NCBI GenBank assembly: GCA_900546215.1
Contig: URCD01000014.1
Location: forward strand, 1 to 36,014
Direction: 5' to 3'
Source of the DNA: an uncultured Eubacteriales bacterium
Lineage (GTDB): Bacteria > Bacillota > Clostridia > Lachnospirales > Anaerotignaceae
Length of the DNA stretch: 36,014 nucleotides
In this document: piece by piece, positions 1 through 8,686 of the stretch
Layout: every line of letters begins with the position of its first letter
How positions within the stretch are numbered: position 1 is the stretch's first letter
Position numbers and translations under genes: made by a program
Notes under the pieces: generated by a model
Seen by the model: the letters and a program-made list of their open reading frames with translations, nothing else
The model's database searches: none
What the model was told of the DNA's origin: nothing

Positions 1-423
1 TTCAGAAAGATATTTGAGGCTGAATCGGCCTACCTAGCGGCTCAAAACGCCACAACAGACGACATTAAGGAGCTTAAAAAGCTGATAATGAAAATGGAGG
101 AAATCGGCGACAACAATCCGCCCGCCCTTACCTATAACGATGTGGCTTTTCACTATATGATAGCCAGCTGCACTCACAACAAGCTGCTCATAAGCATAAT
201 GAGGCTCATATCCGATATGTATTACAAGGGAATCAGAAGCCAGTTTGAAAAAATCGAGCATATCGGTGATCAAACAACCTATGACGCTACAATTTTCCAT
301 CATAATAATATATTTGACGCAATACTTTTAAAGGACTCCGAAGCCGCAGCTAAGGCCATGAGAAGCCATATGGACTCGATACTTAAGGAAGTGTATAAGG
401 CAGAGGAAGAGAATAGGGAATAA
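1..423 (+). CDS. GntR-family regulator, C-terminal FCD domain (5' partial)
   Basis: The reading frame is open from the first base, so only the last 140 residues are present and the N-terminal winged-helix DNA-binding domain lies outside the window. The visible part looks like the all-helical FCD ligand-binding domain of FadR-subfamily GntR regulators: it opens with an R-K-I-F-E-A-E-S-A-Y-L-A-A pattern, has a central FHYMIA helix in the place of the usual D-x-x-F-H segment, and ends with a histidine-containing helix (FHHNNIFDAILLKD, then A-M-R-S-H-M) where metal-ligand histidines are found in the family. Such proteins usually repress a nearby catabolic operon in response to a small carboxylic acid; the target is not visible here. 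The gene ends at a strong terminator shared with the convergent surface-protein gene. Family assignment is fairly secure, the ligand unknown. Confidence 0.8.
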   Translation, partial: FRKIFEAESAYLAAQNATTDDIKELKKLIMKMEEIGDNNPPALTYNDVAFHYMIASCTHNKLLISIMRLISDMYYKGIRSQFEKIEHIGDQTTYDATIFHHNNIFDAILLKDSEAAAKAMRSHMDSILKEVYKAEEENRE

Positions 424-429
424 AAGAAA

Positions 430-464
430 GGCGCGGATTAAATCCGCGCCTTGTTTATTTTTTT
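430..464. terminator. Bidirectional intrinsic terminator
   Basis: A GC-rich inverted repeat, GGCGCGGATT at 430-439 against AATCCGCGCC at 441-450 (loop of about five bases once opened), is followed by a T-rich run on the plus strand and preceded by A-rich sequence. It lies between two convergent stop codons, so it can end the GntR transcript and, less strongly, the surface-protein transcript. Confidence 0.85.
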
Positions 465-474
465 ATGCTGTTGG

Positions 475-3400
475 TTATTGTACCGCTGTTACTGTGATGT
501 CCTTTGTAACAGTATATTCTTTGTTGTTTATCATTACCTTTAAAGTAACAGTATATGTCCCCGGTGTAGCTCCGGTTGTGCTAACCGTCGCTGTTCCATT
601 GGTTCCACTAATAGTTGGCAGTGGAGTCGGTGAACCTTCCTTAGCCGCTATTGTCCATGTATAACTGGTAGCCGTGCCTCCTGTTACTGCCGCTGACAAA
701 GAAATATTTGATCCGGCAGATATACTTTCAGGTGTAGCTGTTATTGCAATTGAAGGCTTAACTGTTACTATGCAAGTAGCTGTTTTATCTCCAACCGTTG
801 CAGTAATATCTGCTGTTCCTGCCGCTACCGCTGTTACAGTACCATTTGATACAGTAGCTACATTAGGGGCACTCGATGCCCATGTGATGTTTTGATCTGT
901 GGCATTGCTGGGTATTACTGTCGCTGAAAGGCTTCCATTCTCACCGCCAACAGTTAAATCCAAAGTAGTTGAACTGAGTGTCACTCCAGTTACTGCTATG
1001 GTTGCAGCCTTAACCGTAACCTCACAGGTCGCTGTTTTATCTCCGGCTGTTGCCGTAATAGTGGCTGTTCCTTCCTTTTTTCCGGTTACAGTACCATCTG
1101 TTCCTACAGTAGCTACTGATTGATCACTTGATGTCCATGTCACTGCTGTTCCGGGAGGCGTAACCGATGCTGTTATTGCTCCTGTATCCCCTTCTGTAAT
1201 TTCTAAAGAAGCAGGATTAACAGATAATGTTACGTCCACCTTTGTGCCGTCTTTTTTAGCGCTCTCAAACGTTGCTTTTGCGCTGTTTAAAGCTGTTACA
1301 GCATCTGTTATGTCAGTGGCTGTGGCATGATCATTGCTGTTTACACTTTCAGCCGCAGTTATTGCGGATTCAAACGCAGTCAATTCAGCCGATGTAACCC
1401 ACTTTTCCTTTGTCGGTATGTCACTGCCGTCGATCGATGTCTTTATATTTTCTTTCGCCGAGTTTGCTTGGCTGATTGCCTCGGCAAGTTCCGTTTTGCT
1501 TGCGGCCGTTACTGTTACAGCGCATGTAGCTGTATAGCTTCCATCTTCTGTAGTTACAGTTATGGATACAGAAGTGTTTGTTACTTTATTAGCTGTAACG
1601 GTACCGTCTGACCCAACCGAAACAGCTTCATTGCCGCCGCTCCATGTGACATTCTTATTGCTTGCATTTTCAGGTGTTATTGTCGCCGTAAGCTTTTTAT
1701 TCTTTCCTACCTCTAAAGAAAGTGTAGTTTCATTGAGCGAAACTCCAGTTACAGCTACTGCTGCCGCCTTAACCGTTACGGTACATGTTGCAGTTTTGCT
1801 TCCCGCTTTAGCAGTTATTGTAGCTTCTCCTACCGCTACGGCAGTTACTTTACCGTCTTTATCAACAGTAGCTATGTTTTTGTTGCTTGTCGTCCATTCT
1901 ACAGTATCCGTTGAGTTACTCGGTGTGACTGTAGCCGTTAAAGTTTCGTTTCCGCCAACTGTTAAATCCAATGTAGCCTTATTAAGCTCTATTGCTGTTG
2001 CGGGTATCTGTTCCGTTGATACTGTTACAGTACATGTTGCAGTTTTTCCATCTGCCGTAGCAGTAATTTTTGCTGTTCCGGATTTTTTAGCTGTAATGGT
2101 TCCGTCACTTCCAACCTCAGCAATATCTTTATTATCACTCGTCCACGTAACAGTTTTATTTGTTGCTTTGTCGGGTTTAACAGTAGCTATGAGCTTTTCT
2201 GTGTTTCCGACTTTTAATGCAAGCGCAGTCTTATTAAGCGTTACAGTCTCAACTTTTACTGTGATATTTCCGCCATTTGTTACGGTTCCGTTTCCGCCAA
2301 TTTTTTCTACTGTTCCTGAACCGCTAAGCTTTGTATCGCCGCTGGCATTTAATGTTTTAACTGTACCGTTCAGGGTTATATCAGAATTTTTGGCACTGCT
2401 GCTCACATTAAGTGTGTTAACCGTTCTTCCGCTGTTAATTGTTAAACTGGTAGTTTTTGTTGTTACATCAAGCGTAGTTAAATTTGCATCTATTTTAACC
2501 TCATTAGATGTTTCAACTCTGACCTTGTTAATTGTAATACTGGATACTCCTTTTTTCGGCTCAATAATCGCTCCATTCTTTGAAATTCTTATTGTTCCTT
2601 CAAGATTTTTGCTGCTGTAGCTGTCAAATTTTAAAGCTACAGGATTACTTCTATAGTCTTTCCTTGCGTATATATCTCCCTCAATATCACAATCTGTAAA
2701 TACAATTGAGTCTTTTCCGCCGCCTTCAACATAAACATTTCCTTTAATTGTAACATCGTCAAGAGTTACCGTCTTGTCTGCTACGTCCTCATCAATCGTA
2801 AGGTTTCCGTATATTGTCATATTGCTGAGATCTACGCCGCCCGCTGTAACTTTTACATTGTTATATTTTCCGCCATCTTTATCCTTGCTTGTGGTTAAGT
2901 TATCATATTTCGAGCTGCTTGAAGAACCTGAGCTGGAGGATGAGCTTGTATAATCCGGTTTATCCGCGCCGTTCTTTCTGTTCAGGTCGTCAGGTTTAAT
3001 ACTTGATGTAACGCCGCTTACATATACGGTCATTGTGTCAATGTCGCCCTTACCTGTAATTTTAATCTTATCATAGATATCCATATCCTTGACTTCGGCA
3101 CTGCTGAAGTTGATTGTTGCCCTGTCAGCGTTCTTAGTAGCTGTAAAGCTCTTAATAACTGTGCTTGAAAGAAGTCTGAGATCCGTCTCAGCGTCAAGAG
3201 TAAATTCATTTATACTTGCGTCAATAGTGATTTTGTCCGAAAACTCCTTATCAACAGTTACGCTGTCATATCCTTTGCCCTCAAGCTTACCTACCTTAAG
3301 GAACGTAGTGTTTTTAACATCTGTGTCACCCTTTGTCTTAAAGGTCGCGTCAGCATAATTCATTTCAAGGTTTTTGATATCGCAGTCATCGGCTGTAATT

Positions 3401-4182
3401 GTTCCGCCGCCCTTTACAATAAGAGTTCCCTTAACGGTTACATTGTCAAGGCTCACCGCTTTGCTCTTAAGGCTGCTTGAAATTACAAGGTCACCTTTAA
3501 TTGTCATATCCTTAAGAGACGTCTTTTCAAGAGTGTAGTCCTCTTTAGTTTCCTTATCATCATCTTTATTGTCTGATTTTCCATCGTAGTTAAGCACCTT
3601 GTCAAGCGCTATAACAGCCTCGGCCCTTGAAAGCACTCTATCAGCCTTAAAGCTTCCGTCAGGATAGCCTGCCATAATTTTTGCGTTTGAAACCGCGCCG
3701 ACATAGCCGACTGACCATGAAGGAATATAACGGTAATCATTATAGGTTGCCGCGCTTGTAAAGTTTGTTTCCAAATCAAGTATCTTGGAAATCATAACGG
3801 CCGCTTCCTGTCTTGTTACAGAGTCGTTAGGACGGAAAGAACCGTCGGGATCTCCCTTAACATAGCCTGCGGATACGCCCTTCTGGATTTCATCATAACC
3901 CCAGTAGTTTGTATTTACATCCCTGAAATAGGCATTTCCTTTCTTTGTATATCCCATTGCTTTATTTACAAGAACGACAAATTCTGCCCTTGTAATAGAA
4001 TTATCCGGTTTGAATGTGCCATCGGGATAACCGCTGATATATCCCTTTGACGTCCATTGAGTAATTGTGCCCTTTGCCCAATGACCGCTTATATCGCTTG
4101 GCGAAGCAGCCAGTGCTGACACGCTCATGGCCATTGATAAAGTAAGCGCCGCGGCTACTGCCATTCCTCTCTTCTTTTTCAT
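475..4182 (-). CDS. SLH-anchored surface protein with beta-solenoid-like region and Ig-like (Big_2) repeats
   Basis: A 1,235-residue secreted protein. Residues 1-26 form a signal peptide (KKKR, hydrophobic core, ALAA). Three S-layer homology domains follow at about 27-77, 78-136 and 137-200, each with the G-Y-P-D-G-T/S-F or G-D-P-D-G-S-F turn and a T/S-R-A/Q-E helix; these bind pyruvylated secondary cell-wall polymer. An acidic linker leads to a region at about 216-640 made of short D-x-T-V/I-K-G strand repeats resembling a right-handed beta-solenoid, split near 415-430 by a serine-rich linker. From about 640 there are Big_2-like domains (starts near 640, 724, 809, 981 and 1064) interrupted at about 895-980 by a helical segment resembling FIVAR modules, and a PKD-like domain ends the protein. 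The start follows a GGAGGTG ribosome site. No catalytic domain or sortase signal is visible, so a structural or adhesive role is inferred. Confidence 0.9.
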   Translation of the reverse strand: MKKKRGMAVAAALTLSMAMSVSALAASPSDISGHWAKGTITQWTSKGYISGYPDGTFKPDNSITRAEFVVLVNKAMGYTKKGNAYFRDVNTNYWGYDEIQKGVSAGYVKGDPDGSFRPNDSVTRQEAAVMISKILDLETNFTSAATYNDYRYIPSWSVGYVGAVSNAKIMAGYPDGSFKADRVLSRAEAVIALDKVLNYDGKSDNKDDDKETKEDYTLEKTSLKDMTIKGDLVISSSLKSKAVSLDNVTVKGTLIVKGGGTITADDCDIKNLEMNYADATFKTKGDTDVKNTTFLKVGKLEGKGYDSVTVDKEFSDKITIDASINEFTLDAETDLRLLSSTVIKSFTATKNADRATINFSSAEVKDMDIYDKIKITGKGDIDTMTVYVSGVTSSIKPDDLNRKNGADKPDYTSSSSSSGSSSSSKYDNLTTSKDKDGGKYNNVKVTAGGVDLSNMTIYGNLTIDEDVADKTVTLDDVTIKGNVYVEGGGKDSIVFTDCDIEGDIYARKDYRSNPVALKFDSYSSKNLEGTIRISKNGAIIEPKKGVSSITINKVRVETSNEVKIDANLTTLDVTTKTTSLTINSGRTVNTLNVSSSAKNSDITLNGTVKTLNASGDTKLSGSGTVEKIGGNGTVTNGGNITVKVETVTLNKTALALKVGNTEKLIATVKPDKATNKTVTWTSDNKDIAEVGSDGTITAKKSGTAKITATADGKTATCTVTVSTEQIPATAIELNKATLDLTVGGNETLTATVTPSNSTDTVEWTTSNKNIATVDKDGKVTAVAVGEATITAKAGSKTATCTVTVKAAAVAVTGVSLNETTLSLEVGKNKKLTATITPENASNKNVTWSGGNEAVSVGSDGTVTANKVTNTSVSITVTTEDGSYTATCAVTVTAASKTELAEAISQANSAKENIKTSIDGSDIPTKEKWVTSAELTAFESAITAAESVNSNDHATATDITDAVTALNSAKATFESAKKDGTKVDVTLSVNPASLEITEGDTGAITASVTPPGTAVTWTSSDQSVATVGTDGTVTGKKEGTATITATAGDKTATCEVTVKAATIAVTGVTLSSTTLDLTVGGENGSLSATVIPSNATDQNITWASSAPNVATVSNGTVTAVAAGTADITATVGDKTATCIVTVKPSIAITATPESISAGSNISLSAAVTGGTATSYTWTIAAKEGSPTPLPTISGTNGTATVSTTGATPGTYTVTLKVMINNKEYTVTKDITVTAVQ

Positions 4183-4244
4183 CTTTCACACCTCCGTAAT
4201 ATTTTCATTAAAACATTAATTATTCTATAACTTTACTCTATCCT

Positions 4245-4273
4245 ATTGTACTAAAATATACAACCGCTTTCGA
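4245..4273 (-). promoter_or_regulatory. Possible promoter of the surface-protein gene
   Basis: On the minus strand a TACAAT -10 (4245-4250) lies 17 bases from TCGAAA (4268-4273), a four-of-six match to TTGACA, about 65 bases before the start codon. The -35 is weak, so this is only a candidate. The rest of the 264-base gap up to the glycerate kinase gene is AT-rich, with a terminator at its far end and no small ORF I would support. Confidence 0.3.
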
Positions 4274-4410
4274 CCTTTAGTAAGAAATCCTTAATAATTT
4301 GTAATATTTGTAATAAACACTAACCTTTAGCTGCTTACTGGGTTAATGAGTTATACAATCCTCCCTATTATATTAGACGCTTCAGCATCGAAAAAAGTTT
4401 TATTTCAAAT

Positions 4411-4440
4411 AAAAAAAGTACCGGATAACGGTACTTTTTT
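4411..4440 (-). terminator. Intrinsic terminator of the nucleotidyltransferase-to-glycerate-kinase operon
   Basis: The arms GTACCG (4418-4423) and CGGTAC (4429-4434) are flanked by seven A and six T, giving a minus-strand hairpin followed by a U run a few bases after the glycerate kinase stop codon. Confidence 0.85.
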
Positions 4441-4446
4441 ATACTT

Positions 4447-5583
4447 TCAACGCCCAGCAGCCTTTATAAGCCTAAATATCTGAGTAACTGTTTTTTTAAT
4501 GTTTTTAACCGTAGTGGTTTTATCCATTGCTTCTTCCAGCGTCATTGACCTATCAATTACAGGGAATATTGCGTCAATTCCCTTATCGTTGCAGAGATAA
4601 GCATCGTCCGTAACACATCCAGCAATACCGATTACACTGGCCCCCGCAATTTTAGCCCTGGCCGCAACTCCGGCCGGCGCCTTGCCCATGGCTGTCTGGC
4701 TGTCTATCCTGCCCTCGCCTGTTATAACATAATCCGCGTCAACAAGCGCTTTATCAATTTCTATCTCGTCAAGAACGATCTCAACACCCGGCTTAAGCTC
4801 TCCGTTCAGATATGCCCTAAAAGCATAGCCAAGTCCGCCTGCCGCTCCGCTTCCAGGATTTTCAGCACAGTCTATGCCAAGCTTTTTTCTTGTAACCTCT
4901 GCAAAGTTTCCAAGGGCATTATCTAAAAATTCAACTGTTTCTGCATTGGCTCCCTTTTGAGGTCCGTAAATATATGAAGCTCCCCTTTTACCGCACAATG
5001 GATTATCGACATCGCAGGCTATACGGAATACGCATTCCTTAAGCTGAGGCACTGCTCCGCTTATGTCAATATCTGCAATATCGGCTACATATCTTCCGCC
5101 AATCCCTATCTCTTTTTTGCCGCCGTCATAAAACTTAAAGCCCAGCGACTGGAGCATTCCAACGCCCGCGTCGTTTGTGGCGCTGCCGCCGATACCTATA
5201 ATAAATTCACGGCAGCCTCTTTTTAATGCGTCCTTTATCATATCACCCACGCCATAGGTGGTTGTGTCAAGCGGATTTCTTTTTTCTGCCGGCACAAGCG
5301 GAAGCCCGGAGGAGGATGCCATTTCCATGATAGCCGTATTGCCGCAGATTCCGTAAACGGCAGTACGTTTTTCTCCCAGAGGGCCTGTAACCTCGGTTTC
5401 AATAAGCTTTCCGCCCATTCCTGATACAAGCGTATCAACGGTTCCCTCTCCGCCGTCTGCAAGAGGCATAACTATAACCTCAGCCTCGCTGTCAACCGAT
5501 AAAACCGCCTCTTTTACAGCGTTGCCGGCCTCAAGCGACGATACGCTTCCCTTAAATGAATCTACAGCAGCCACGACTTTCAT
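4447..5583 (-). CDS. glxK: Glycerate 2-kinase (GlxK/GarK family)
   Basis: A 378-residue protein of the bacterial glycerate kinase family (Pfam Gly_kinase), of the usual length. It should transfer phosphate from ATP to D-glycerate to give phosphoglycerate, linking glyoxylate or serine breakdown to glycolysis. Family marks are the N-terminal KVVAAVDSFKGS segment, the PLADGGEGT loop at about residues 40-50, GIGGSATNDAGVGML near 130-145, NPGSGAAGGLGYA near 240, and TGEGRIDSQTAMGKAP near 290. It starts at an ATG after AAGGGAGTG and is the last gene of a minus-strand operon, just after thiI; a terminator follows. No metabolic partner gene is nearby, so its link to the translation-related genes is probably only transcriptional. 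Confidence 0.93.
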   Translation of the reverse strand: MKVVAAVDSFKGSVSSLEAGNAVKEAVLSVDSEAEVIVMPLADGGEGTVDTLVSGMGGKLIETEVTGPLGEKRTAVYGICGNTAIMEMASSSGLPLVPAEKRNPLDTTTYGVGDMIKDALKRGCREFIIGIGGSATNDAGVGMLQSLGFKFYDGGKKEIGIGGRYVADIADIDISGAVPQLKECVFRIACDVDNPLCGKRGASYIYGPQKGANAETVEFLDNALGNFAEVTRKKLGIDCAENPGSGAAGGLGYAFRAYLNGELKPGVEIVLDEIEIDKALVDADYVITGEGRIDSQTAMGKAPAGVAARAKIAGASVIGIAGCVTDDAYLCNDKGIDAIFPVIDRSMTLEEAMDKTTTVKNIKKTVTQIFRLIKAAGR

Positions 5584-5595
5584 AAAATCACTCCC

Positions 5596-6783
5596 TTACA
5601 ATTCTATTATTTCAGCATTTTCAACCGCTTCATTGATATATTTGTCAAGCTCGGTCAGCTTGCTTTCGATTTTCTCAATTACCGTTGTCTTTGGCTTTGT
5701 TTCAGGATGCTTCGCAACAAAAATAGTACAGCAGTCCTCATAGGGCCTTATAGATATATCAAAGGTTCCTATCTGCCTTGCAATGTCCACTATTTCCTGC
5801 TTATCAAAGCCCGCAAGAGGCCTTATTATAGGCATTGTCGCTGCCGCACTTATCGCATGCAGACCCTGCATTGTCTGGCTGGCGACCTGTCCTACGCTGT
5901 CGCCTGTTATAACAGCCAGCGCCCCGTCCTTCTCTCCCAATATGCAGGCAACCCTTGTCATTGCCCTTTTTAAAAATATTGTCAGCTTATCATGAGGAAC
6001 ATTTTCCAGGAGATAAAGCTGCAAATCAGTAAACGGCACAACATACAGCTTAAAGCTTCCTGTAAAAAGTGTAAGCCTTTCGGCCAAATCAACTACCTTC
6101 TGCTTTGCTCTTTCGCTTGTATACGGAGGTGAGTTAAAGTAAACGCCCTCTACCTCCACGCCTCTTTTTGCCATAAGAAAGGCTGAAACAGGGCTGTCAA
6201 TCCCACCGGAAAGCATTACAATGCCTTTTCCAGAAGAACCGACAGGAAGACCGCCAAGCCCCTTTATAAGCTTGGAATATATATAAGCATCGTTTCTGAG
6301 CTCAATATAAACCGTTAAATCCGGATTATGGACGTCAACCGTTGAATTCGGAAAATTATCTAAGATATATTCACCGACCGCCGCTGAAACCTCCCTTGAC
6401 TCAAGGGGATATTTTTTATTGGAGCGTTTCGTCTCTATTTTAAAGGTTTTATATTCGTCAACGCCTATATCGTTCATGTGCTTTTTACAGATGGCCTTTA
6501 GATTATCCAAATCCTGATTTTTTGTCCTGACAGCCGGAGAAACACCTATTATCCCCATTATACATAGGACTTTGGGGATAACCTTATCAAAATCCATTTC
6601 TCCGCCCCTGTCCTCAACAATAAGACGTCCCTGCTCCTTAACGACATAAAAATCGCCAAGCCCGTCGAGATTTTTCCTTATGGTTCTCAAAAGCCTTTCT
6701 ATAAAAAATTTTCGGTTATTGCCTCTGACGGCGATTTCCCCGTATTTTACTATAAGTACATTTTCCTCAGTTATCTCTGCCAT
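5596..6783 (-). CDS. thiI: tRNA uracil 4-sulfurtransferase ThiI
   Basis: A 395-residue ThiI that adenylates U8 of tRNA and installs sulfur to make 4-thiouridine; in some organisms it also supplies sulfur for thiazole synthesis. The N-terminal ferredoxin-like and THUMP domains occupy roughly residues 1-165 (YGEIAVRGNNR near the start), followed by the PP-loop ATPase with the SGGIDSPV motif near residue 190 and the conserved YEDCCTIFV segment near 345. The C-terminal rhodanese domain of the E. coli enzyme is absent, as in Bacillus-type ThiI, so sulfur is expected to come directly from a dedicated cysteine desulfurase. That gene lies immediately upstream: its TAG stop is four bases from this ATG, and the GAGG ribosome site lies inside its last codons. 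Confidence 0.96.
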   Translation of the reverse strand: MAEITEENVLIVKYGEIAVRGNNRKFFIERLLRTIRKNLDGLGDFYVVKEQGRLIVEDRGGEMDFDKVIPKVLCIMGIIGVSPAVRTKNQDLDNLKAICKKHMNDIGVDEYKTFKIETKRSNKKYPLESREVSAAVGEYILDNFPNSTVDVHNPDLTVYIELRNDAYIYSKLIKGLGGLPVGSSGKGIVMLSGGIDSPVSAFLMAKRGVEVEGVYFNSPPYTSERAKQKVVDLAERLTLFTGSFKLYVVPFTDLQLYLLENVPHDKLTIFLKRAMTRVACILGEKDGALAVITGDSVGQVASQTMQGLHAISAAATMPIIRPLAGFDKQEIVDIARQIGTFDISIRPYEDCCTIFVAKHPETKPKTTVIEKIESKLTELDKYINEAVENAEIIEL

Positions 6784-6787
6784 ATTA

Positions 6788-7939
6788 CTACCTCATATAT
6801 TTTCTCAAAAAAGCTGTTTTTTCCTTAAGCGTCTTTAGGCATATTTCAGCCTCCTCTACCGTATTGTAGCGGCAGAAGCTGAAACGTATAGCGCCCTCTA
6901 TCCTTACATCTGAAAGACCTAACGCCGAAAGTACTGAGCTTGCGCCCTTTTTTTTGCTGTTGCAGGCACTTCCTGCTGAAACGTAAATTTCCTTTTCCTC
7001 AAGTGAATGCAGCAAAACCTCGCTTCTAAGTCCGTTAAAGCTTACATTAAGCACATAGGGGCTTGCTTCCTCTATGGACGGCCCGTTAATATGGGTATAC
7101 GGTATTTCCCCCAATATACCCTCGGCCAGTACTTTTTTTACGGCTAATACGTTCTGCTTGGCTGTTTCCTGCTCCTTAAGGCCTGCTTTGACAGCCTCGG
7201 CCAGCCCGACTATCGACGGGGTATTCTCCGTTCCTGAACGCTGACCCATTTCGTGGCCGCCTCCATATATAATCGGCTTTACCTTAAGTCCCTTTCTCAT
7301 ATAAAAAATGCCTATTCCCTTAGGACCGTGTATTTTATGACCGCTCATGGAAAGCATGTCTATTCCCATTTTCTTTACGTCTATAGGATATTTTCCAAAG
7401 GCCTGTACGGCGTCCACATGGTATAATGTGTTTGGATTTACACTTTTAATTGCCCTGCTAATCTCCGCGGCGTTTTGTATAGTTCCGGTTTCATTATTAA
7501 TTAATATTGTGCTCACAAGCACCGTATCATCACGCACAGCCGCCTTAAGCTCGTCTATATCAATATATCCGGCACAGTCAACTCCCAGCACCGTTATGTC
7601 CCATCCCATTTCCTTAAGCTGCATCATAGGCATGAGCATGGCAGGGTGTTCTATAGCGGTTGTAATCATATGCCTTCCGTTTCTTAAATACCCTCTAGCC
7701 GTGCCAAATACCGCCCAGTTGTCGCTTTCCGTACCGCCTGATGTATAATATATTTCTTCCGGCAGAGCGTTTATAGCCGAAGCCATTACTTTTCTTGCCT
7801 CTATTATTTCACGCTCGGCCCTGACTCCCATCATGCTCTGAGACGAAGGGTTACCGTAATTATCTAAAAGCATATGTCCTACTCTTTCGGATACTATATC
7901 AAGCGCCCTGGTAGTCGCGGCGTTATCAAAATAAATCAT
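6788..7939 (-). CDS. Cysteine desulfurase partner of ThiI (NifS/NifZ-like)
   Basis: A 383-residue PLP-dependent class V aminotransferase-fold enzyme that takes sulfur from L-cysteine as an active-site persulfide. It opens with IYFDNAATT, carries the PLP lysine in SGHKIHGPKG (about residue 200) and the catalytic cysteine in SAGSACNSKKKG (about residue 320). The ATG at 7939 was chosen over an in-frame TTG seven codons upstream because a GAGGGA ribosome site sits seven bases before the ATG, whereas the TTG would overlap the rsmE stop. Its position directly before thiI matches the nifZ-thiI pair of Bacillus subtilis, so its main acceptor is inferred to be ThiI rather than an Fe-S scaffold; no iscU or sufU is next to it. 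Confidence 0.93.
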   Translation of the reverse strand: MIYFDNAATTRALDIVSERVGHMLLDNYGNPSSQSMMGVRAEREIIEARKVMASAINALPEEIYYTSGGTESDNWAVFGTARGYLRNGRHMITTAIEHPAMLMPMMQLKEMGWDITVLGVDCAGYIDIDELKAAVRDDTVLVSTILINNETGTIQNAAEISRAIKSVNPNTLYHVDAVQAFGKYPIDVKKMGIDMLSMSGHKIHGPKGIGIFYMRKGLKVKPIIYGGGHEMGQRSGTENTPSIVGLAEAVKAGLKEQETAKQNVLAVKKVLAEGILGEIPYTHINGPSIEEASPYVLNVSFNGLRSEVLLHSLEEKEIYVSAGSACNSKKKGASSVLSALGLSDVRIEGAIRFSFCRYNTVEEAEICLKTLKEKTAFLRKYMR

Positions 7940-7949
7940 ATAAAATCCC

Positions 7950-8681
7950 TCACATATCAAGATAAAACAATGTATTGGCTATAGCGCACATTCCAGCGGT
8001 TTCAGTACGGAGTATTCTTTTTCCAAGGGTTATAGGCAGCACTCTGCAAGAAACTGCGGTATTTATCTCATCAGCGGAAAAGCCTCCCTCGGGCCCAATG
8101 AATACAGCCAGACTTTCCCCATTGAATCCACTTAAAAACTCCTTAAGCCCTCTTTTTTCCTCCAGCTCATAGGGTATTACGGCTCCGTCCATTTTTGATG
8201 CTTCCTCTACAGCCTCTTTAAATGACATAACCTGACCTACCTCAGGAATAATTCCCCTGCCGCACTGTTTTGCGGCAGACTCTGAAATTTTCTGCCAGCG
8301 TTCTATTTTCTTTTTTTCCTTATTTTTGTCCAGCTTTACTATACAGCGCTCAGTATTTACAGGAACAATTCTGCATACACCAAGCTCCACACATTTTTGT
8401 ATAATAAGCTCCATTTTATCTCCCTTGGGAAGACCCTGGTAAAGCGTTATTTTAACCGACGGCTCGCTTTTTGTAAAGACAGAGCTTATAATTTCAAGCT
8501 TTACCTCTTTTTCAGAAAGATCAATTATTCTGGCTTCATAATCCATGCCTGTCCCATCGCAGACCGAAAGGATTTCTCCCTGACTGCATCTTAAAACCCT
8601 GGATATATGTCCAGCATCGTCTCCATATAGTGTAATAATGTTGTCCCTTATATTTTCAGGCTCAGCAAAAAATCTTGGCAT
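7950..8681 (-). CDS. rsmE: 16S rRNA (uracil-1498-N3)-methyltransferase RsmE
   Basis: A 243-residue SPOUT-class methyltransferase that methylates U1498 of 16S rRNA using S-adenosylmethionine. It begins MPRFF, has an N-terminal PUA-like part (GDDAGHISRVLR near residue 25) and the C-terminal knot with AVFIGPEGGFSADEI near 190 and LGKRILRTETA near 220, both RsmE hallmarks. I start it at the ATG at 8681, preceded by AAGGGTG; a GTG three codons earlier overlaps the prmA stop codon and is too close to that ribosome site. prmA and rsmE are adjacent in many Firmicutes. Confidence 0.95.
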   Translation of the reverse strand: MPRFFAEPENIRDNIITLYGDDAGHISRVLRCSQGEILSVCDGTGMDYEARIIDLSEKEVKLEIISSVFTKSEPSVKITLYQGLPKGDKMELIIQKCVELGVCRIVPVNTERCIVKLDKNKEKKKIERWQKISESAAKQCGRGIIPEVGQVMSFKEAVEEASKMDGAVIPYELEEKRGLKEFLSGFNGESLAVFIGPEGGFSADEINTAVSCRVLPITLGKRILRTETAGMCAIANTLFYLDM

Positions 8682-8686
8682 ATCAA

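Noticed and set aside
1562..2620. Long plus-strand open frame of 352 codons opposite the surface-protein gene
   Set aside because: It is antisense to low-complexity, Ser/Thr/Val-rich repeat coding sequence, has no family resemblance, and shows hydrophobic low-complexity translation expected from the complement.
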